Shown here: positions 1-9,000 of the stretch, in pieces
Layout: every line of letters begins with the position of its first letter
Numbering within the stretch: position 1 is the first letter of the stretch
Source: an uncultured Ilumatobacter sp.
GTDB lineage: Bacteria; Actinomycetota; Acidimicrobiia; Acidimicrobiales; Ilumatobacteraceae
DNA length: 26,615 nt
NCBI GenBank assembly: GCA_938049325.1
Contig: CALICC010000218.1
Span: 1 to 26,615 of the forward strand
Direction: 5' to 3'
Program-made: the position numbers and the translations under genes
The notes under the pieces: model-generated
The model's input: the letters and a program-made list of their open reading frames with translations, nothing else
Database searches by the model: none
Told to the model about the DNA's origin: nothing

Positions 1-3000
1 CGACATCACCCCGGTCCGCGCGGGAAGCAATCCGAGCTACGTCAAGTCCATTGCGTTGACCAACCCCGGTTGCCCTGACACGACGAATACCGACGATTGG
101 GCGCCCTGGGCGGTCACCACCGTCGACGCCGACCGCTTCTACGTCGGCATCACGTGCACGGCGGAAACGTCACAGAACGCGAACCATCTCGAAGCCAATA
201 TCGTCGAAGTCTCGGTGGCCGCAGGGGTGCAAGGCGCAACCCTCGTCGACTTCAGCCTGAACTACACGCGCGGCTGCGTCGCGGCCTTCAGCGGCGGTTG
301 CAACGGAGCAGCGACGGCGTTCGACCCGTGGAACTCCGTCGAGACGCAGACAGCCGCGAACGCGACTCGCAGCACGCTCGGCCCGATTCTCACCGACGTG
401 TCGATCGGACCCGACGGCAGCCTGTCCGTGGGCTTTGCCGATCGGGTGTCGCTGCAGCACCCCGACGGCGTCCTCGAGCCGTACGGCACCAGCCCGGCTG
501 CTCGACAGCACCCGTCAGGCGGCGAACTCGTACACGTCTGCAACACATCGGGCGACATTGATGCACCCACCTACGTCGTCGAGTCAGACGGTGGCGCGTG
601 CGATGCAAGTGCCAACTTCGACAACCCGGTCGGCCAGTCTCCCGGCAACCTCGACTACATCGGTGGCCCAGGTGGCGACGTCGAATGGTTCGGCGCCGAC
701 ATCTGGCAACCCGGCGGTGTCGGCGGCGGCGGCCACTTCGAAACCGCCCAGGGCGGAACCTGGATTCACCCGCAACTCGATCAAACCGTCGTTGCGTCCA
801 TGGACCCAGGCGCCTGGGTCTCGGGTGGACTCAACTTCTTCGACAACGACGACGGCGCGCTCACCGGCGACCTCGTCCTCTTCCGGCGGGGCCGTCCGGA
901 AGACGGCAACGGCTACCTCGGTAAGGGCAACGGCATCGGCGACGTCGAAGGTTGCTGGCTGCCGTTCGAAATCGGTGACCGCGTCTGGCTCGACCTCGAT
1001 GGCGACGGCGTGCAGGACCCGGGCGAACCGCCGATGGCAGGCGTCACCGTCGCCGTCCTCACTCCTGGCGGCGCCGCGGTGAACGATCTCGACGGCAATC
1101 CGATCACCGCGACGACGGACGCAAACGGCAACTACGTCTTCAGCTCCTACCAGGGGCTCGAGCCGACGACCGCGTACACGCTCTCGTTCGATCCGACGAC
1201 CATGACGAACACCGGCATCCTGCCCACCGGCATGACGGCCGCCGATCTCGTCGAAACCACACTCGACTCGACGACGGGCGTTGATGGTGCCGCTGTCGGC
1301 AACGACGAGAACGACTCAGATCTCGATGGCGGCGAAATCGCCATCACCACTCCCGCTGCCGGCTCGAACGATCACAGCTTCGACGCCGGATACACACTGC
1401 CATACCGCTTGGGCAACCTGGTCTGGGAGGACGCCAACAACGACGGACTCGTCGACGACGACGGAACCGAAGCGCCGCTTGCCGGCGTGACGGTCGAGCT
1501 GTGGCGCGATACCGACGGTGACGGCGTGTTCGACCCGGCGACCGACGTCCTCGTCGACACCTCGACAACCGGCGCCATCGGTGGAGCAACCGCTGGCGAG
1601 TACCTCTTCGAAGACCTCCCTGCCGGCGACTATTTCGTTGCCATCCCACAATCTCAACTCGACGCTGGTGGCCCACTCGCTGGCTACTCGTCTTCGTCAG
1701 GCAACGATGTCGGGGGCGTCGCGCCGGACGCGAACAACGGCACCGACAATGACGACAACGGCACACCCGGCACGTACGGCGTCATCTCGTCGCTCGTCAC
1801 CTTGGGTGACACCGATGAGCCACTCAACGAAACGGGTGGCTTCGCAGCCAGCGGCGCGAACGACGAAGGCGACGGATCCGTCGCTACCGCCGACGGCGCC
1901 TCCAACCTGACCGTCGACTTCGGTTTCGCAGCACCATTGCGCGTCGGCAACCTCGTGTGGCTCGACGTCAACGACAACGGCGTGGCCGATGACGGAGAAG
2001 CACCGATCTCCGGCGTGCTGATCCAACTGCTCGACAACGCCGGCGCCGTCATCGCGGAGACGGTCACCGCGGTCGATGGCACCTACCTCTTCAGCGACTT
2101 GTCTCCTGGGAACTACCAGGTCGCCATCCCCGCTGATCAGATCGCCGACGACACGTCCTTGCAGCCGTCGATCGACACCGCTGCGCTCACCGACTTGGCC
2201 TCGTCGACGAATGGTGGCCCCGACGCCAACCCGGCAGCGGACGCCGATGGTGACATCGACGACGTCGACGACGGTGAGCCCGACCCGACCAACGGCTGGG
2301 CGTCGATCACGGCACCGTTCGCACTCAGCGCTGGCGCCGAGCCGACCACCGAGCAGGGTGACTTCGACGGAGCTGGCACGGCCAACACCGATGCCGAGGA
2401 TGCCGCGAACACGATCAGCATGGTCGCCAACGGCAACTCGAACCTGACGATCGACCTCGGGTTCCAGCCGCCAGTTGCATACCGCATCGGCAACCTGGTC
2501 TACGAAGACCTGGACGACAGCGGAACCGCGGAAGACGGTGAACCCGGCATTACCGGCGTCCTCGTTCAACTGCTCGACAGCGTCGGCGATGTCATCGCCG
2601 AAGTCGTGACGGACACCGACGGAAAGTACGAGTTCACCGGCCTCGATGCTGGCAACTACCAAGTCCGCATTCCTGCATCACAAATCGCTGTCGACACGGC
2701 ACTGCAGACGTCGATCGACGCCGATGCTCTCGCCGACTCGCGCAGCTCGGGAAGTGGCCCCACAGGCCCAACCGGCGTTGACGCCAACAGCGACACCGAC
2801 AACAACAACGACGGCAACGGCGACCTCCTCGCGAGCAACGATCTCGAGTCCGGAACCCTCACCTTGGGCGAAGGCAACGACCACGAAGAGCCTGCCGACG
2901 AGCAGCTTCGCTCCGACGTCGCGACCGACGACGACCCGGGCACGCAGCCGGGCCTTGTTCGCGACAATCGCTCGAACTTGACCGTCGACTTCGGCATCTT

Positions 3001-6000
3001 CCGCAAGGTCCGTCTCGGCAACCAGGTCTGGCTCGACACTGGAGTCGGCAACGCTGGCGCCAACACCGACAACGGCATCTTCGACACCGACGAGGTCGGT
3101 ATCGGCGGCGTGTCGGTCGAACTCTGGCAAGACGACGGCGATGGCGTGTTCGACCCGGCCGCCGACACGCTGCTCGACACATCGATCACCAACACCGAGG
3201 GCAACTACATCTTCGGCAACGTCGAACCCGGCATCGAGGTCTTCATCGCGGTCGAATCGATTCCGGGTGGCACCGTCGGTAACCCGGTTGCCTCCTCGTC
3301 GGTCGTCGTCACGACCGACGTCGAAGTTGCTGGTACCGCACGCGTCGACAACGACGACAACGGCGACCCCGACGTGGCATCCGGCTACCTGTCGGTGACC
3401 AATGCGTTCGAAGTCGAAGGCCCTGGTGCGGCAGGTACGAACGAGACCGACACGGTCCCAGCCGCTGATGATTCCGAAGGTGACGCCAACACGGCCACCG
3501 GCTTCTACCCCGACGCGAACTCCGATCTTTCGATCGACCTGGGCTTCATCGATGTGCCGCTGTATCGCATCGGCAACCTGGTGTGGCTCGACAGCAACAA
3601 CGACGGTGCGGTCGACGGGACCGAAGCCGGCATTGCGGGCATCCTCGTGCAGCTTCTCGACAGCAATGGCGACGTGATCGCTGAGGCCGTCACCGACCCG
3701 TCCGGCCACTACGAGTTCACCAACCTCGTCGCTGGTGACTACCGGGTACGCATTCCCGACGCGCAAGCTCCAGAACTCGGCGCACAGCCGAACATCGTGG
3801 TGGGCGCCCTGGCGTCACTCACGTCGTCGACCCCCGACGAAGCAGTGGCCAACGCAAACGTCGACAACAACGACAATGGCATCCTCGATGCCCCGTCGGG
3901 TGATGTCACGTCGAGCAACTTGACCTTGGGCGACGCCCTCAACACCAACAGCGAACCGACCAACGAGGTGCTCGTCATCGACGGTGGCGGCGGTGTCGAC
4001 GACGACCTCGGTTCCGCGCAGATCAGCGACGCCCGCTCGAACGTTACGCTCGACTTCGGCTTCTACGAACTCAGTCTCGGCAACCAGGTCTGGTTCGACG
4101 GCAACAACGACGGCATCCTCGATGCCGGCGAGACCACGATCCCCGGTGTCACCGTCGAGCTGCGCAACGCGGCTGGCGACGTGCTCGACACGCAGCTCAC
4201 CGGCCCGAATGGCGACTACCTCTTCACCGGCCTCACCGACGGCGCGGACTACGTGGTTGCGATCCCCGCAGCCAACTTTGTCGACGGCGAGCCGCTCGAC
4301 GGCTTCTTCAGCTCGACCGGCGCAACAGCGATCGCCAACACCAGCGCCGACGTCGACAACGACGACAACGGCAACGACCCAGCAGCACCGGGTGGCGACG
4401 TCGTCTCCGACACCATCACCATGTCGGTCGACAACGAACCGACTACCGACGGCGCGGCACCCGGCATCGACAACGATCTCATCACCCCGGACGCAAACGA
4501 AGACCTCACCGTCGACTTCGGCTTCTACATGCTCGAAGTCGGCAACACCGTGTTCTTGGACAACGACAACAACGAGCTGCTCGATGGCCTCGACGCCGGT
4601 ATTCCCGACGTGACGGTCAACTTGCTCAACGCAGCAGGTGTCGTCATCGACACGCAACAAACCGACGCCAACGGCAAATACCTCTTCACCGGCCTCGCCG
4701 AAGGTACGTACTCGATCGAGCTTCCTGCCTCGAACTACGACACAGGTGGCGCACTTGTCGGGCTCATGTCCTCCGACGGTCCCGATGCAACCGACGCGCC
4801 AGCCGACGTTGACGCCGATACGTCTGACATCGACGACAACGGTCGACCGCTCGACGAAGCCGACCGGTACACCGGTGGCGCGATCATCACCGAACCATTC
4901 GACCTCGAAGCCGGCACCGAGCCAGACGACGAAACCGAAGAGTCACCGAACGCCCCAACGCAACCGGACTTCGCCTCCAACCTGACCGTCGACCTCGGCG
5001 TGACGCCGTATCCACCGCTGCGCGTTGGCAACCTCGTCTGGGAAGACAACGGAAACGGCTCGAACACCGACCGCAACGATGCCTTCGTCGACGCCGGCGA
5101 GCCCGGGATCGAAGGCGTCCTCGTTCAGCTGCTCGACGACACCGGCGCGGTCATCGCCGAAACCGCCACCGATCCCGCCGGCAACTACATCTTCGACAAC
5201 CTGACGCCCGACACGTACCAGATCGGCATCCCGACCGATCAGACCACCACCAATCCGGTGCTCTCGGCGCTGATCGTGGCTGGGGCTCTCGACACGCTCA
5301 TCTCCTCGACGGGTGAAGGCGCCAACCCGAACAACCCGGGTCAGTCCGCCGACAACGAGCTCGTGACCGACGACGACGACGGCGCGCCTGATGTCGCCAA
5401 CGGATTCGCGTCGCTCTCGCGCACATTCGACCTCGACTACACCACCGAACCGCAGAACGAGACCAGTGCGATCGCACCCACTGATGAAGAGGCGGGCGCC
5501 GATGCGCTCACCGGGGTCGCTCGCCGCGACACCCACTCGAACCTCAACATCGACTTCGGGTTCTCGCCGGCCAACCTCTACCGAGTCGGCAACCTCATCT
5601 GGATCGACACGAACAACGACGGCGTGGTCGACCCGACCGAGACCGGCATCGACGGCATCACCGTCCAGCTCCTCGACGCGGCTGGCGTCGTGGTTGACAC
5701 CGCGACCACCGCGGGTGGCGGCAAGTACGCCTTCGAGAACCTGTCAGCCGGCGTGTACTCGATTCGTGTGCCCGACGGGCAGGCCGCACTCGCTCCATAT
5801 TTGCCGTCCAACGGCGGCGACATCGCGAACGCTGACGGCGATGCCGACAACGACGACAACGGCGTGCTCGACGACGCCACCGACGCGGCTGACGCCACCG
5901 GCATCCAAACGAACCAATTCACGCTCGGCGACCCGGGCGGCGACCCGTTCGACGCGAGCGAGCCGACCGACGAAACCGCAATCGCCGACGGCGGAACGGG

Positions 6001-9000
6001 TGACGACGACCCGGGCACGCAGGGCGCAACCAACGTCGATGATCAGTCGAACTTCTCGATCGACATCGGCTACTTCGAACCGCTCCGAATCGGCTCGACC
6101 GTTTGGCTCGACGATGGCCTGTCTGGAGCGGCCAGCGACCCCGCCCTCGAAGACAATGGTCTGCAAGACGGAACCGAAGCCGGCATCGCCGGTGTGCTCG
6201 TGCGCCTCCTCAACGGAGCGGGAGCCACCGTTGCCGAAACGGTCACCGACGCCAACGGCGACTATGTGTTCGACGGTCTGTCAGCCGGTGCCTACGAAGT
6301 GATCATCCCGGGAGACCAGACTCCTGAATTGATCGGCACGCCCGCACCGACCGCTGGTGCGCTCGACGGCCTGCGCTCGTCGACGAACCAGACCGGCACC
6401 GATGCCGACACCGGTTCGGCTCCCGGCGCCAACGAAGCAACCAACGCTGCCGACGACGGCATCGGCGACATCGAGAACGGCGCCGACATCACGTCGGGTC
6501 CCGTCGCTCTCGACTACGGCACCGAGCCGTCGACCGAGTCGAACGCGGACGAGGCCCGGATCAACACGCTGACCGGCGCGCCGTACGAAGACGACAACAG
6601 CCAGCTGCAGATCGACTTCGGCCTGTCGCCGGTGCCGACCTACCGCATCGGCAACCTCGTGTTCGAAGACATCAACGACAACGGTGTCGCCGAGATCAGT
6701 GATCCGGGTATCCCTGGTGTGCTCGTTCAACTCACCGACGTAGCTGGCGTGGTGCTCGCTGAAACGGTGACCGACGCAGACGGTAAGTACGACTTCGACG
6801 GTCTCGCTGCCGGCAACTACCGCGTACAGATCCCCGTCGACCAGATCGCAGACGACACGCTGCTCCAGCCATCGATCGACCCCGACGCACTCGCCGACAG
6901 CCGGGCGTCCGGCGCGAGCGACACCTTTGCGAGCACCGACCCTGACGACGATCAGGACAACGACACCGAAGTGACCGCTGCGATCGGTGATTCGCTGACC
7001 GACCTCGTCTCGGGCGTGCTCGAAGTCGGCGAAGGAACGGGCAACGAAGAACCCGACGCCGCGGACGAAACGCTCCGTAGCGACGACGCCACCGACGACG
7101 ATGTGCCCGCCGCGGGCGACACTCGCGATGACCGCTCCAACGTGACCGTCGACTTCGGCATCTTCCGCAAGATTCGCATCGGCAACCAAGTCTGGCTCGA
7201 CGAAGGCGCCGGCAACGGAGGCCTCAACACCGACAACGGCATCTTCGACGCTGACGAAGTCGGCATCAATGGCGTCACCGTCACGCTCTGGGAAGACGAT
7301 GGCGACGATGCCTTCGACCCGGCCGTCGATACCTTGCTGTCCACCTCCGTCACCGACAGTGAAGGCAACTACCTGTTCACCGGCGTCGAGCCCGGCTCGA
7401 ACGTGTTCGTTGCAATCGAATCGATTCCCGGCGGCACCGTCGGCGCACCCGTCGGGTCGTCGTCGCCTGCCGTCACCACTGCCGTGGAAGCAGCCGGCGT
7501 GGCCCGAGTCGACAACGACGACAACGGTGGCCCCGTGGGCGCGTACCTGTCGGTCACCAACGTCTTCGAGGTCAACGCTCCCGGCGCGTCCGGAACGAGC
7601 GAATCCGACACGGTGCCCGGTGGCGACGACTCCGAGGCCGATGCCAACGCGGCAACCGGCTTCTACCCGGACGCGAACTCCGACCTTTCGATCGACTTCG
7701 GCTTCATCGCCGTTCCGCTGTACCGGATCGGCAACCTCGTGTGGCTGGATGGCAACAACAACGGCGAGGTCGACGCGACCGAAGCCGGCATTCCCGGCGT
7801 GCTCGTCCAACTCCTCGACAGCGCGGGCGCGGTCGTTGCCGAAACGGTGACCGATCCCGACGGCAAGTACAGCTTCGACAATCTGGTCGCGGGCGACCAC
7901 CAGGTTCGCATTCCCGCCGACCAGACGCCGACGCTGGGCGCACAGGCAGACCTGAACCCGGACGCGATCCGCGGCCTCAACTCGTCGTTCCCCGTCGATG
8001 CTGGCACAACCGCCGAAGAGACCGACCCGAACCTCGACGTCGACAACAACGACAACGGCATCGAGACACCGAACCTGGCCGGAGGCGTCGACTTCACGTC
8101 CGGAACCATCACCCTCGGCAGCTCCACCAACACCAATAGCGAGCCGCAGAACGAAATCGACGTGCTCAACGCGGGCGCCGACGATGACACGGGTGTTCCG
8201 TTCATCAGCGACAGCCGCGGCAACGTCAGCGTCGACTTCGGGTTCTACGGATTGAGCCTCGGTAACCAACTCTGGCTCGATGCCGACAACAACGGAATGA
8301 TCGACGACGGCGAAGGGCCCATCGTCGAAGCGGTCGTCGAGCTGTGGCAGTACAACGGCACCGGCGACGACACCGACATTGCGAACTACTCGCTGGTCGA
8401 CACAACGATGACCGCAGCAGCGGGCGAGTACCTCTTCACTGCACTTGCTGACGGAGCGACGTACAAGGTCGTTGTGCCGGCGTCGAACTTTGCTGCTGGC
8501 GAACCGCTCGACGGCTTCTTCAGCTCCACGGGCAACGCAGCCATCTTGAACACGGACGCCGACGTCGACAGCGACGACAACGGCATCGACCCGGCCATCC
8601 CCGGCGACGCCATCGAGTCGCCGCCGATCACGATGCTCGCCGGCGAAGAACCGGTCTCCGATGACACCGGCGGTCCGACCAACGAGATCGACAACGATCC
8701 GTTCACCGCCGACGAGAGCGAAGACCTCACCGTCGACATGGGCTTCTATCAACTCGCCCTCGGCGACACGATCTTCCGTGACAACGACAACAACGGTGTG
8801 CTCGACGGACCCGATGCCGGCATCGAAAGCGTTCGGGTTGAGCTGTACCGCGACACCGACGGCAACGGCATCCTCGATCCGGCGACCGACGAACTCGTTG
8901 GCTTCGACATCACCGATATCGATGGTCGCTACTACTTCCCCGGACTGAACGAAGACGACTACTTCGTCTACCTCCCCGCGTCGCAGTTCGCCGACGGTGC

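Noticed and set aside
2678..3766. A 362-codon minus-strand frame inside the giant gene
   Set aside because: Same register effect as the longer antisense frame; a shadow of the repeat modules.
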